A DNA stretch of 64,000 nucleotides, from NCBI GenBank assembly GCA_027579435.1, contig JANBPK010000775.1, positions 62,001-126,000 of the forward strand. Direction: 5' to 3'. The stretch is from Candolleomyces eurysporus. Its lineage: Eukaryota; Basidiomycota; Agaricomycetes; Agaricales; Psathyrellaceae. Below the pieces are notes generated by a model. The model ran no database searches and was not told the origin of the DNA. It saw only the letters and a program-made list of their open reading frames with translations. Both the position numbers and the translations under genes were made by a program. Below, one piece after another: positions 23,166-36,000 of this stretch. Within the stretch, counting starts at the first letter, position 1. Every line of letters begins with the position of its first letter.

Positions 23166-26100
23166 GAGCCAAATTCGGGCTGGCCCTGCCAAGTTCAAGA
23201 GTCCATAGAAATTTTCGACGCCAGACTGTAGTTCTTCAAAGCCTAGTTGGTCCAAATGGATGCCATCTCATGGTGAACAAGTAACCAGCTGTCATTCTTA
23301 GGATACAGAAGTATCAGATCTGAAAAAGTGAAGACAGATGTGAAAAACACGAGTGAAATCCATAGTTTCTCCTGAATTGACGGCCCTCAGCAACCAGGAA
23401 TTTCTTCTTCCTCAGGAACAGGAGTGCGCACTATATCAAGGACACCTCGCACCCGACTTCAGTCCGATGAATATCCCTTTGACTGGGATCGAGATTCATA
23501 GAAATTGAAACCCGTCTGTCCGCGTGTAGACATGCAAAGTACACTTTCCAGCGAGAAACGTGTAGTCAACTTAACGGCTTTGAGCTTGAGCTTGAGTCGG
23601 AGCGCGACTGTGAGTTGTGGAGAGTGTATAATCTTGCAGTTCCGCCTAAATTATCAACTCCTCCAGTCGGCCCCTGCTAGGTCCTCTTCAACGAGATCCT
23701 GATCATGAGGAGTATAAGTGAGGAGGAAAAGTTACAGCGCCGTCGTCACCCTGTCTGTGCTATTAATGAGGCCATTCGGCAGCTATTTCAGCGTCGATCT
23801 CCATCGTCAACATTTTTTCCATCTTGAGGACCTCGTTCCGGGTCCTGAGACGGTGATCTCGCCCTCAAGAGAAAAACCGGTAAATATGCGGTATCCATGG
23901 TCAGAGATCATCTCGCCGTACTTTGTCTTGAGTGAGATCGACTGCCCGCCCGGAAGAGCGATTGTCAAAACGTCGATGATGGCTCTTCCATTGAGCTCGG
24001 GAGACTTTGTGACTTTGGAGGTAACAGTTCCTCTCAGTCTATCTGAGCATGACGACTCCAGGTGTTCCAGGAATGAGGGAGTCTCGTCTAAGTTTATTTT
24101 GTAGAAAACATGGGCAACAAACAACAGACGACATTTGGAAGATTATGGCCTCCCCGTTCCCAATGCTGAGAGAGTGGACATCTTCGCAATTGGAAGTGGA
24201 GGCCCCTCTGCTGCCGCGTTGNCCCCCCGTTGTGGTAGCTTTGCCGGAAGACAGGAATGTTGTCAACGAGTTAGGCTTCTCGGCGACTGTGCAGACGACC
24301 TGTCTGTGTTACGGTGCTAGAAGCGAGTGAACACGACTGCCTTAAGGATGATACCGGTCCGCTGATTCTATTGTTCGCGTGCTGTGTCCGTTCCTTTTAT
24401 TTTTGGTTGCTGTGAAATGAAATGGCGCTCTGGTTTAACGCCCGGTGGCTGTGCTCATTTCAGCAGCCTGGGCAGTAGATTCGGGAGCACGAAAGAAGAT
24501 GGAAGACTACGATGGGTTTAATACTAAGAAACGCCTATATGAATTTTGGGTGGTGGTCTTACAGAGTTTTTCGAGCGTAGCCTTAGAGTATACGGTCCTC
24601 GACGCCATCGTATGAAAGTAGCTTGTCAGATCTATCCAACTTCGACCAATGACTTCTCAGCTCTCAGCCACCGTCATGTATTAAGCTACGTGTGGCGATG
24701 ACATGGCAGGGTATACGGTTACCAAGAGCTCTCGAGGATCGCTGCAGACTGAAGTAGGCGATTATAACGACAAAGTGGAAGATGATAGCAAACACCTGCA
24801 ACAGACATCAATCTGATGTCAATACTGGATCATCGCGACGGTATTGCTGATTACGTGCACGGAAGCATTGGGAGAGGAGGTGCGATCGTAAAGGCAATGA
24901 TAGATGGGCAGTTGACTAGAATGAATGAAGAGCATCCTTTTCAGCATTCAAATCATGGGATGACATCAGCAGCGAAATCGAACTTGATGAGACCATGTTG
25001 AGTGGCGCAGTCGGGGTCGTTGGTAGTCCGTTGACGGTCAGATCAACCATTCGAGCTACTGAAATTGCTGCGGTTGCCCAGCAAATTACGCTGCGAAGGA
25101 GGAGGAAGGCCAAGGGATGCTCGTCACGTGGCAGAGCGCGTTGTTTGTGGAGCTTTGGCTCGCCCTGGCCAAGCGCGCGAGCCCATATAGGCTATCATGG
25201 CGCTTCGCTCGACGTAGAGCGTCTGTCGGAGTCCATATCATCTCCAGGATGGTGAAATTGCTCAGGAGGAGACGTCCAGCCTGGCTTATCGTCCCGCTCG
25301 TCTGGTCAAATCCGGTGAGCTGGTTAGGGGAGGAGCCTAGTAAGTGGGCACGTCCTGCTGTGGTGTGTTTCTCGTATACGAGATGCGCGAAAGCGAGAAA
25401 GCGATAGCTCAACAGTGACGAGTGACGAGAGGGGTAGACCCTTTGCCCTTGACTCGGAGATTGTCCAAGCCCAGAAAGCTTGAAGGCAGACTTCGTCATC
25501 GGAAAAGGTGGATCAAAGCGTGCATTCTGGAGTTATGAGATCAACATCTTTCCTGTTCGATAAATTCGAAGGACCCATTGCCCGGACGTAGAAGTGTAGG
25601 GGCTGACGCGTTTGCCATTGCTACTTATGGCACCACAGCTCCAACTCTCATCACGTTCACGCTCGCCGCCCTCCTAGCATCTAGTATCGAAGCAAGCAAA
25701 CACATTTTTGCTGGATCATATTGAATGAGGTGAATGAGATTAAACCTGCTTACTGAGCGCAGTGAGGCGTATTGATAAACGAGGTCGACGTAGTACGTGG
25801 AAGGAAGGCCCAGAATCTGCACCATTTGTGATGAAATCGCCTGCAAGCACAGAGAACCCGAGAAGCAGACAGACAGATGTGAAGTCACAGTGAAGTGCTT
25901 CCGAAGTTCTCGTCGCCAGCATTATCATGGACCCCATCTTGCTCTTGCCAACGTCGCGGGTGCCATAAATCGCGATTTTTGTGGAGGTTCTCCCTCTGCA
26001 GGTCGTGAAGCAGTTGCCAGGTGACGAGAGTGTTGCCCCGGCTGACTTGGGAAGCTGGTTTGAATGGAAAATGAAATCCAGGCATGGGGTTTCGCTGGTA

Positions 26101-26439
26101 AGAATCGAGCTGTCAAGACACTCTCTGAGGCCTCGTTGCAGATCCATGACCGCCTGGCGGCGTCATAATACAAATATTCCGTAAGTTGGTGGACGAGACC
26201 ATGGAGGAGAACGAAACAAACGCGGCGACGAGCACAGCCATCAAAATTTGTTTTCGTCTCAAACATCGCAATATCCAAACATCTCCAATTGGCGAGACCG
26301 TCAGGCACTGAGGCGAACAAACACCGAACCATCGAATTCTCCGGCGTTGGAAAGCACTAATGTTGTTCCTTTTTCCATCCCTGTGCACCTGTACTTAACG
26401 TCTCCGTTCCTGTTTCTCTATAGACTCGAATGCATTGCG
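23166..26439. other. Intergenic region with relics
   Basis: Apart from the frame at 23807-24124 nothing is well supported. On the minus strand near 25880-25985 a short frame contains IAIYGTRDVGKSKMGSM, resembling a GTPase P-loop; the frame is broken and no further motif follows convincingly. The N at 24222 abuts six C's. Confidence 0.4.
23807..24124 (-). CDS. Hypothetical frame sharing a domain with 32024-32467
   Basis: A 105-codon minus-strand frame not recognised as a known family. Its middle (IIDVLTIALPGGQSISLKTK, then YRIFTGFSLEGEI) aligns without gaps to a plus-strand frame at 32.1-32.3 kb (ILHVVNITIPNGKTVSLEIN, then TELFTGLTPESEV). Two copies with changes mostly preserving hydrophobic pattern suggest a real protein domain of unknown function. 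Exon borders could not be fixed and both copies may be fragments. Confidence 0.3.
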   Translation of the reverse strand: MFVAHVFYKINLDETPSFLEHLESSCSDRLRGTVTSKVTKSPELNGRAIIDVLTIALPGGQSISLKTKYGEMISDHGYRIFTGFSLEGEITVSGPGTRSSRWKKC

Positions 26440-29400
26440 ATGGCTGGATTCCTTCGCAGAAAAACCNAAAAATTCAGATGCAACCCCGCCGACTAGGCAG
26501 CAAGTCTCGATCAGCCCGCCCAGGTCAACCACAACCCAGCCATCATCCGTAGCAACACCTCTTTTCGCTCGCTTTGCGACTACGCTCAATGGAAGTACGG
26601 TGACAGAAACTTCTGGTGGAACAAGAATCGTGTCATCTCCGATGGTCTTGTCGAGCAACGTGCGCAGGGAGAACACGACGGGCGGCTCAGTGCATCGCGG
26701 ATATGGAGCCAGTTCAGGCAGTATCACCAGTAATGGGAGGCAGAAGCAGCAACCACCACCACCGCCCTCATCGTTTCAGCCGCAGGACGAACGCCTGGCC
26801 ATCTCTCGAACGTCTCTCGACAAACCGCTGCCACCACCCGTGTCGGACGCTCGACGCCTAGCAGGGCGCGGACAACCACCAATCACTCCAGTCAAGCAGC
26901 CTTTGCGGTCTCGGACGTCTTTCACCGTCCCCGATGACAAACCGCTCCCTATTCCCGGCCAACAAGCTCAGCAGATGCAGCCTCGAGGAGCACCTCCGTT
27001 GACGGGACGTAAACTGTCGCTGCAAGCTAGCTTTCAACCGACGCCGCAACAACAATCCTCGTCTACCGTCGTCACGAACCTTCTGGATGACGAGTTCGGT
27101 GATTTAGCATCCCAGATTCCGACGCCCCGGGGGTCTATCTACGGAGGAGGGGCGGCAGCAAGAGGAGGCAGTGGGGTCGATGGGGGTAGAAGGGGCTATC
27201 CTGGCAGCGGTAGAGCGAGTGCGGAGCCTGAGTATCGCCCNGCAAGTACATTTCTCGACATACCCCCTGAATTCGCTCTGTACCAGGTGAGCTAATGCTT
27301 AATTACCCTTTCTTTCCCCATTTCCTTCCTATCCACATGGGCATGGGGCGGGGTCTTCTCCCCCGCTGCGGACGAGCTTAGATTGGCTTCCTGCCTCCGC
27401 CCGTGAAAATCTCTTTTTTATCTCACATCTTGGATGGCAGGGTTGGAAAGCATATTGGCTAGCCACGATTAGCTTTCGCCCTGGCTAGGCGTGCATTCCG
27501 ACCGCTTGCATGCGTTCAATCGACGAGATTTGTCTGCATCTCGCGACTAGTGCGTTCGAGCAGTCAGGTAGCTGATCGACTGCGGCCTGCTGCTAGTCTG
27601 ATGTCGTTTCTGCTTCTACTTCTCCTTGTGCTTCCTGCCTACCTTAACGAGTCGTGGATCGCGGGCTAACAAACTTACCATTCATTTCATCAGGAACTCG
27701 GTACTCTTAGCTCAAGCCCTTCAAATTCTGGCCGAGTAGTAACGGGACCACCCAGACTGGTACCATCCCGATCGGTGAGCATCTCTTAATCTTATCTTCT
27801 CGACGACATGACATCACTATGGCTGTTCTTTCTTAACCAACCCTTTCTTCCACGTACTTATAGTGGTAGATCTCTGACAACGTCCTCTCTCTTTTTATTA
27901 TAGACTCCAACTACTACCACCGCAGCTATTAATTCCTCCACGCCTAATTCCCTCTCCGGTTCTCCTTCCCCTTCCACGAAATCGAAAACAAGTATGGGGA
28001 ACAGCAACAGCGTCCTGTCGGCGAGCCAATCGCTGTACCCTTCCGCCCTCGGTCCCTTGACTTCTCGTTCCTTCATGGACACAGCAACTCCGGGACACTC
28101 CATATCACCACATCTCAACCTCGATTCCTCCTCCACGAAGGCCGGAAGAGCGGCGGGGTACAGGCTAACGCCTTCCCCACCCCTCCCACCTGGTCCAGCT
28201 CCACCTGTCGTCTCCTATGCCCAAGAAGGGTACTCGAAGCAATCACCACAGCAACAGCAACAGGCGCCTCGCTCAAATGGAAGAACAAAACATAAATCTC
28301 CACCTCCATCTCCTTTTGTCAATGCTGCCACGTCGAATAACATTCAAGCGCCTGCACCTCTTATTAAAGGGCCCCGTATCTTTGCTGCAATGGCGGCAGC
28401 TGATAACGGGAACCAATCCATGGATATGTCGCAGCAAAGGCCTAACCCCACTCCATCTCCTCCCTCCTTCCCTCCCAACAACCAGCAGCAACTACGACAA
28501 GTACCGAGTATGTCTTCGGTCCGGCAGCGTGAAACGCTATATTACGACGCGCCATCTTTACCTCATCCACCCCCAGCGCAGAACGGGTACTATGCTCAGC
28601 ACGCGCCCCCGCCCCCACCTCCACCATCGACATCCTACCTTCCTACACCCCCGATGCANCAATACGATCCGCCACCCCCTCAACCTCCTTCACCTCCCAG
28701 GGATGCTCAGGTTGATTATCTGCGGACGCCTCGACCTCGTGGTGCTTCGCCAAGGCCGCTCCCTGATCCCGCTACCTACACCTATCCCGGGCCATCGACA
28801 GCGCCGTCATCGACCTCGACCTCGGTACGCCGACTGTCTGTTCGCGCTGGCCACCCGCTCCCTACCCCACCTGTACTCGCACCTGTACTCGCACCCCCTA
28901 CGACGCCGCCACAGTCCCCTCCGAGGAAGAAACTGAGCAAGACGCGGCCCCAGCAGCAGGCAGAGAAGGAGATGCAGCAGCACTGGCCGAATGGGAGCGC
29001 GACGAGTCTTGTGAGCGGGGAGAGCGCGAGCTGGCATTCGGCGAGCGGGCATAGCCAGGGGTATAGCCAGCACGGACACGGAGGCGGAGCGGGAAGCAGC
29101 GGTGGTGGTGGAGGGAGCCAGCTCGGACACCCGAGTCCGTCCAAGGGGTCGTTCCCCCACCCCCAGCATAACGTCCACGTGCACAATGGGCATCGGACGC
29201 TGGCGAAGGGCTCTCTACCGCCGACACCTGCACCTGAGGAGCACCCGTATGAACAGCCGGCGCAGGTGGATGAGGAGACGATCAGGAAGGCTGGCATACC
29301 GTTGGATGATGATCCGTTTGCGAAGACGGAGGGTGTTAGGATGTTGAGTCCGACGTCGACTGGTGGCGGTGCGCCGGGTGGTCTTAATGGTGTGGCTTCG

Positions 29401-31597
29401 ATGGCGACTCTGAAGGAGAGCACCACGATCAAGAGACCCAAGTCGTCCAAGGGCGATACCTCGGTGGTGGAAGACGCTGCAGAGAAAGGGATGGCGACGA
29501 AGACTGTCGAGAACGCAGCTCCTGCTGCTGTGGATGTCCAACCGGTGGTAGTAGAGACGCCAGCCGAGAAGAAGGCGAGGGAGAAGGAGGAGAGGCGGAG
29601 GGAGCGGAGGGAAAGGAAGGCTAGGGAGAAGGAGGCGAGAGCGCGTGAAGCTGCCGCTGCCGCTGCCGCCGCTCTTCAGGCTGCATCAGGAGCTTCGCGG
29701 CATCTATCGCCGTTGGACGACGAACCTGAGCCTGAACCAATCGTCGGTGATGAATTGAATGCTTTGAATGGACGGGCTTCCTCGCCTTACCCTCCTTCAC
29801 ACCAACTACAAGACGGCGACGTTGACGCCGTCCATGTTGATACGACGACATTCCCGCTCACCAAATTCGTGTCGAATCCCCAATTGTTGGCGAATTTGCT
29901 GTCGTACTTCTCGTTTTGGGATTGGTGTACCCTCTCGAGTGTAACGAGGGAGGTTAGGATCGTGCTAGTGCAGAGAAAAGACCTAAGGGAGGAAGTTCTA
30001 GAGCGGTATCTGAGAACCGTTGGGTACTCGAGGTGGGCATGGAGTGAGGAGAAGGAACCGCTGGGCCTGTCGCTCCAGGTGCGTTGTCTCGCCGTCGTTT
30101 GCATTCCCTCTAGATCAACTAAAATAATTGCTTGTTGCTGTTTCAGGACCTTGCGGATTACATGAGAGGTGTCTCGACTCCTTCACACGAATACGCACGA
30201 GTGGCAAAGATGTACGTGCATTCGTTGACGGTGCACCCGAATATCCGTGATCCCTCGTTGGAGCATACCGTCAGGTGCCTTACAGCATCCGCTCGGGCTT
30301 ATACGCGTGTCATGCTCCGCCTCCGCGCTCAGGCAGAGAAGGAAGCGAGCCTCGCGAGCTCGTCGTCTCCCGGAGGAAAGTCTGGGTCGACTCCCCCATC
30401 CGCTTCGGTTCGGAATGGGTTGACGAACGGTGGTATCGGCGGTACGAACGGGTATTACGGAGGGATGATTTCCAGGCCNGGNTCGCGGGCTACGAGTCGC
30501 GCACCTTCACCTACCATGTCGAACTTTTCACATTCGCACTCGCATGGTCCTGCGAACGCNGCGTATGCCGGACCTGGGTCGGCCGGGTCAGGGTCGTTCC
30601 GATCACCACTGTTCCGGTTGAGGAGGGCACCGTTACTCAGGGTTTTTGTGCCATCGCCTGAGGGAGATTGGCTTTCGGATAAGAGTGTTCTAGAGTGTGA
30701 GGAGGAGTGCAAGAGGGCGGGGGTGTGGCACTTGATGAGGATGGGAGATGTAGTTTGGGATATTGCGGTCGGTGACGAAGGGAATGTGGGGAGGCTGGTA
30801 TACGAGGGGAAGTACCTCATTGTAAGTGTTGGAGTTGAACTTTTCTATACTTGTCGCATGCTGATTGGATTATAGGACCTGGATTATACGTGGAACCCTA
30901 TTGGAGACCTACCCAAGTATATTCCTGCGTTGGCGTTCCCGCCTTCGTATTTCCATCGAGTGATTCGGACCGGAGTTGTGACAAGTAATCCAGTTGTTCA
31001 TGTGGATATCAGTCCTTGGGGCGAGGAGATTGCGAAGAATTTGCAGCTGTTGCAGGATAGGGTGAAGACCGAGACGTGAGTTCATACTTTCGCTCGCTTG
31101 GCAAATCCTCATCATCGCTAAATCATGTTATCTCTTTAGACCTCAAGGAGCTTACCACAATGTCGTCCGATGGGTACACCGATCGTCGTTCGTCATTCGA
31201 CCGCCGGCTAGGGTTATGCAAAGAGGACCCAGCATCAACGGGCGGGGTCAACCGCATACACCACGAATTGCAATTCCTGACACGGATAATCTGTTCATTG
31301 ATTCCGGGTGGTACGGGACGATCGTCGTCGAGACCGAAGGCACCAATGAGGCACTGGCGGATTTGCAGGAGAGGTGTGGGCCGCGAGCATTCCCTCCTCG
31401 ACCGAGACCTTCGAATCCGGCTCAGCAGAAGGCGCAGCAAGAGGTGAAGAAGGTTTTCAGGATTTTGAGAGAGAAAAGGTCGGTTCATTCTTACTCTGAT
31501 GGCTGCCCCGACATTATCTGACATGATGCCGTTGCTTTCTAGTCGACCTGGAGAGATTTGGATCAAGGCTGTTGGAATCAAAGAACGAATTCTATGA
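26440..31597 (+). CDS. Large proline/glutamine-rich F-box-like protein (about 1456 aa, seven exons)
   Basis: Exons 26440-27286, 27694-27774, 27904-30078, 30147-30821, 30876-31075, 31140-31478 and 31543-31597; all GT-AG and phases close. The start MAGFLRRKTKNSDATPP needs deletion of the N at 26467, which abuts an A run. The first 950 residues are low complexity: poly-Pro, Gln runs, Gly/Ser/His tracts, then a Lys/Glu/Arg helix (KKAREKEERRRERRERKARE) and an alanine run, so they are largely disordered. Around residues 960-1010 an F-box-like segment (NPQLLANLLSYFSFWDWCTL) begins a folded C-terminal part ending in PQGAYHNVVRWV and EIWIKAVGIKERIL. The family is not recognised by name; an SCF-type or scaffolding role is only a guess. 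Remaining Ns lie in frame as ambiguous codons. Confidence 0.8.
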
Positions 31598-33060
31598 GGT
31601 TTCTTTATCGCCGCATCAAGTTTTCCGAATTTTGCAAATTCTGTTCCTTTCCTCTTTGCTCTTTGTAATGTCTTTCATGGCGCGCTCTTTCCTTCCGTCC
31701 GAAGTTCGCNTTTTTTTTAGCTTCCATGTGTTTTATGCTACCTGCTCTAATCATAGTTTCATCCGTTGTTATGATCCTTAGTCGAATTCTTTAGCACGAA
31801 CCTTTTCATTTTTTTTCTCATAGACAGTCATGACCAACCAGCTACCTACCCTTGCATTGTCAATCTTCCTACTTTCCTTGTTGTATTATTCTGCACATGA
31901 ATGTTCACGTTCACGAATACCGTTTCTCTGCTGTCGCTGCCTGTTCTTTGACATAAAGGACGTTGCCCTGGCATCAAGCAAAAATTCAGTCAAAGCAATC
32001 GAGAATGAGCAAGCAAGAGCAACTTGAATAGGTTGGGTAGACNTTTTTTGCTCTCGTATCCTGAACGGAACTTGGACTCGGTATCTCGAGACAGAAGCGG
32101 GTGTCCGAAAGCATTTCTTCCATCTGTTGCAGTCAGGGGCTCTACGGTGCGCGAGAATAAAGTGATCCTACACGTCGTGAACATTACAATTCCGAACGGA
32201 AAGACAGTTTCGCTCGAGATAAATCTCGGCGAGAACACTCCGACTGCGGATACCGAATTGTTCACCGGCCTGACCCCCGAAAGCGAAGTCATGCAAACTG
32301 ATGAGGCCTCACATTCAGCACTTCAAGATCAAGACCACAGTCCAGATAAACACACAATGAGCAGGATCCGTATTATCGTACCCCTGCCATATTGCAGTCC
32401 GAGTGGGAAGGCGAAGCTGAAAACTCTTCCTGGTTCAAACTCTTCAGTGTCAGGGCTGTGTTACTGATTCAGGAGACGACGACTGGACATGGCAACTGCG
32501 ACTCTGGGAAGGTATGGCAGGGAATGCTTCGATCCAAAACTCAGTCAAGGCTAATTACGCTGATGGTGCCTGTTTCACTTGTAAGTTGGACAGATCCTCT
32601 GCTTCCATTAGTGCTGCTCAATCATTCTGTTCATTTGTTCATGCTCCCTTCTAAAAAAAGTGAGAGCTGGGCAAAACAGTGAGATTTCAGAGCATGATAA
32701 TACAAATTAACAAGATAAAGAGCTATTTTTAAGGTTTTCTGAGTCCATGTAAAAGTGACAAAGTAAGTTAAAGTAAAGAAAGATAAAAGAGGAGATTGCT
32801 GCTGCTATGCCAAGTCACAGTATACCCATAACAGGACCAGTAAAACCCCAAATAGACCTTGGAATATGTTGCTTGATAGCTCATTACAGACAAAATTAAT
32901 AGTGCAGTGCATGGTTGTTGCAGTGTACACACAAAAAGAATGTTATAACAGATTATACAAAGAAATACAAAGAGTATCACAGACAAAAGGTGGGATGACA
33001 GTTGAACAAAAGAAAAATCTTGGAGGAAGTTGAAGTGCTATTCTGAGAGCTAAATTGTAA
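31598..33060. other. Intergenic region between F and the NLR gene G (convergent)
   Basis: Holds the frame at 32024-32467 and otherwise nothing recognised. Ns at 31710 and 32043 abut T runs. From about 32.6 kb rightward the base composition becomes AT-rich and CG-poor, continuous with the 3' half of gene G. Confidence 0.5.
32024..32467 (+). CDS. Hypothetical frame sharing a domain with 23807-24124
   Basis: A 147-codon frame, with an N after codon 6 that may hide a frameshift. The central part (VVNITIPNGKTVSLEINLGE...TELFTGLTPE) aligns with the minus-strand frame at 23.8-24.1 kb. No family recognised. A short hydrophobic frame (31830-32027) just upstream could supply a leader exon, but splice links are not convincing. 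Confidence 0.3.
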   Translation: MNRLGRXFLLSYPERNLDSVSRDRSGCPKAFLPSVAVRGSTVRENKVILHVVNITIPNGKTVSLEINLGENTPTADTELFTGLTPESEVMQTDEASHSALQDQDHSPDKHTMSRIRIIVPLPYCSPSGKAKLKTLPGSNSSVSGLCY

Positions 33061-36000
33061 TCAAAGCCATTTAAGTTGCAAGACAAAATTATAATCAGTG
33101 TTGGCAAAACTTACAACAATGATGGGCCAATGCTGGCATGCCTGATGCCTAGTGTGCTTCTCTACATCTAAAAGGAATTGAATGGAATGAACCAAGGCAA
33201 AAGGATTTTGGACTCACTTGAGCCAGTTGGGACCATGATAAATTGCATCTGTGAGGTCAACTTTGGTGGTCTGTAGATTTCCAATGATGAGACAAGTGCC
33301 ATTATGGTAAAGGCCATTGTGGAGATGGGGTGGAACCCAAAATAGAAGATCTCCCAAGGAATTCTGGATCCAACCATTGGAATTGAGTGTCAACATTCCA
33401 CCTGGATAGTTGTGTAAAAATGGAAATCGTGGACAAAATAACCCTGATGTGCCATTGTTGCTATNCCCCTGNCATTGGCTCCAAGGCNNGCTGTCCTGTN
33501 TGAGCATCCCACACTCTGATGGTCTTGTCATGTGAGCCTGAGACAATGTACTTGCCATCAAAAGAGAATGCAACAGAACTGATACACTTGCTATGTCCTG
33601 TCATTGGCTCCAACACTGCTTGTCCAGTCTGAGCATTCCACAATTGAATGACTCCATCCACCAAGCCTGAGACAATGTATTTGCCCCCTGGAGAGAATGC
33701 AACAGATCGTGTGTTGTCATGAGTTGTTATCATGGAGAGTACTTGTCTATAAGGGGAGCTGTGGTGAATGATGGGAACTGACACAAACTTTAGAAGTGCC
33801 TGCAGTGGCTGTTCTGTTGCAGCATAGAATGGTAGTGCTGACAGATACAGATGGGGAGCACTGTGGCTAATAGGTGTGGCAAAGTTGTGTGCAAAATCTC
33901 CAATATTGTTCAGCACTGGCCCAAGCTCAGTTGACATGAGTTTCTGCAGAGTTTGTCAACTCTCATGCCATGATTTCACTGATCATATACTCACCTTGGA
34001 TATTTTCCAGAGCATGTTGTAGGCATAGCTGATGTTCTTCAACACACTCAGAGCTTCCAGCCAATATAGCACCTTTTCTGTCTCCACAAACCTTTGTATT
34101 TTCTGCTGCAAAGGGTTGGTGACTCCAGCATCAAGAGCATGGTCTCCCCAAGCTGTGCATGCATAAGCTAGTGCAGGTTCAATTTGCAGAGGCAGAGGTT
34201 GGTCATCATTGCTCCAATATGAGCTTTGTGCTCCTGAAATTCCAAGATATAGCCCAGAATCCATAAGTGAGAAGCATGCCTCAGCTGTGAGACAATGTGC
34301 AGAACATTTGTCAATAGCCCATTGCTTTCCATAAAGGTCTTTTGATGTCAGGTAGTCAACAAAAGATGCATGAAAGATTGAGATTGGAGTGTCATCACAA
34401 CCTTTGTCAGGAATTTGGACAACAGAATGAAGGGATTTGAAAGCTTCTCGGATTGCCATAGTATTTGTCCTGCACAATTTGGCATAAGTGTTCACTGAGA
34501 CAGGCTTCTGGGCCACCACAAGCACTGACAGGCAAAAACATATTATTTCTGCCTCCTTTTGTGTTACACCCTTGAATGCTTCAACCAGAATTCTGCTGTA
34601 CAGGGCCTCAATGCTAGAAAGCTGGACATTTGAAGATGGCTGGCCAAGTTCCTGGAACCGCTCCAAGCAATTCCCTGAGGAAGTTGAGATATATGCAGCC
34701 ATGGTAGCTGCAATGATAAACAGTGTTCCTGAGACATTGACAATAGTTTGAATCTCCGGAGGTGGCCAGTTTGCCTGGTAGTGGTCATACACCCCCGGAA
34801 TGCACCTGAACCGGTCATTCAGATAGAGCAGTATATCAGCTCTGACAATGTCAGCTTCAATCTCGTGGAGTCGAAGCCACCCATGATGGGTAGATGAGCC
34901 AAAAGACTCCCTGAGAGAGGTCTCGGGCCGGCTCGTAAGGAAGAACTTGAGTGAGATCCTTGGCTTCTGTGACAAAATTGCCACAATGAACAGCCTGACA
35001 GCATCTTGATCTTTGCATTCATCAAGAGCGTCTACACCAAGCACAAGGATCTCATCGGCAGCAAAGGCCTTCTCAGCAGGCAGCAGGATGAGTTTCAAGT
35101 ACTGGTCTTTCAACTTCATCTCTGTTGGGTTCCTGCAGCTCCTATCAGACTCGAGAATTTCCTCAAGGGCATTGCCAAATTCAGGTCGTTCCTCTGCCAG
35201 AATCCTCGCAAGGGTGGGAATGATGAGGTACACGTCCCTCGTGTCCGATTCTTTGAGCGTACAGAAGAAGCTCGCACCCAGAAGTCCCCGGTCGTTGAGC
35301 TGGGAGCAAAAGGTCTTCGACACAGTTGTCTTTCCTGTCCCAGCGAGGCCACTGAGCCAAAACAGGTGAGAAGAACTCGGATCCGTTGCCCACACGAGCA
35401 ACATTGCCAGTAGCGATACCCGAGATCCAGGGACGCACTCGGAACCCCTTCTTGCGTTGCTATACTCTGCGCCTTCCACTCTCCCTAGTTTCTGGAGAGT
35501 ATCTGATTTTGTGACTGAGCACCATGATATATGAGGAACAAGTCAGGTAAACGTACTAGATCTCTTCAGCGACTGGACGGTCCGTTCGATAGTGCGCATG
35601 GTCCCGGTGTGGTCCTCGATTACTATCGGGGCCATGAGAAGCGCAAGCTGATGGTATGAAACCAAACGCACCGTTGATCCGTTCCTTCAACCAGCCAACC
35701 CCGCTCACAATCTGGAGGGTCTGGGCCCTATTCTCGACGATCGCGTCGAACTAGACAGTTTTGAGTCACCGTCCCAAGTACGACCAAAGCAGACTCACCA
35801 TTGCAATCTCGATCGCGAACCTAATCTCCTGCGTAAGCTTCAACACCTCTTGCTTGTCCTGCGCAGCGAGTATCACACGTTCAACCCCTGATCTGGTCGG
35901 ATCCACCTTGGCTCGGAGTAATTTCTGTTTCTCTTCCAGGGTCCTGCACAATCGAGCATGGGCTGAGTACACTGACGTTCGGAATGAACGAACTGCTCTC

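Noticed and set aside
28200..28700. CRISPR-like or tandem array from the Gln/Pro codon runs
   Set aside because: Simple-sequence coding repeats without regular direct repeats and unique spacers; the genome is fungal.
28217..29450. Long frames of 220-240 codons on both strands within gene F
   Set aside because: Low-complexity repeats in F open the other frames; only the F frame continues through all splice sites.
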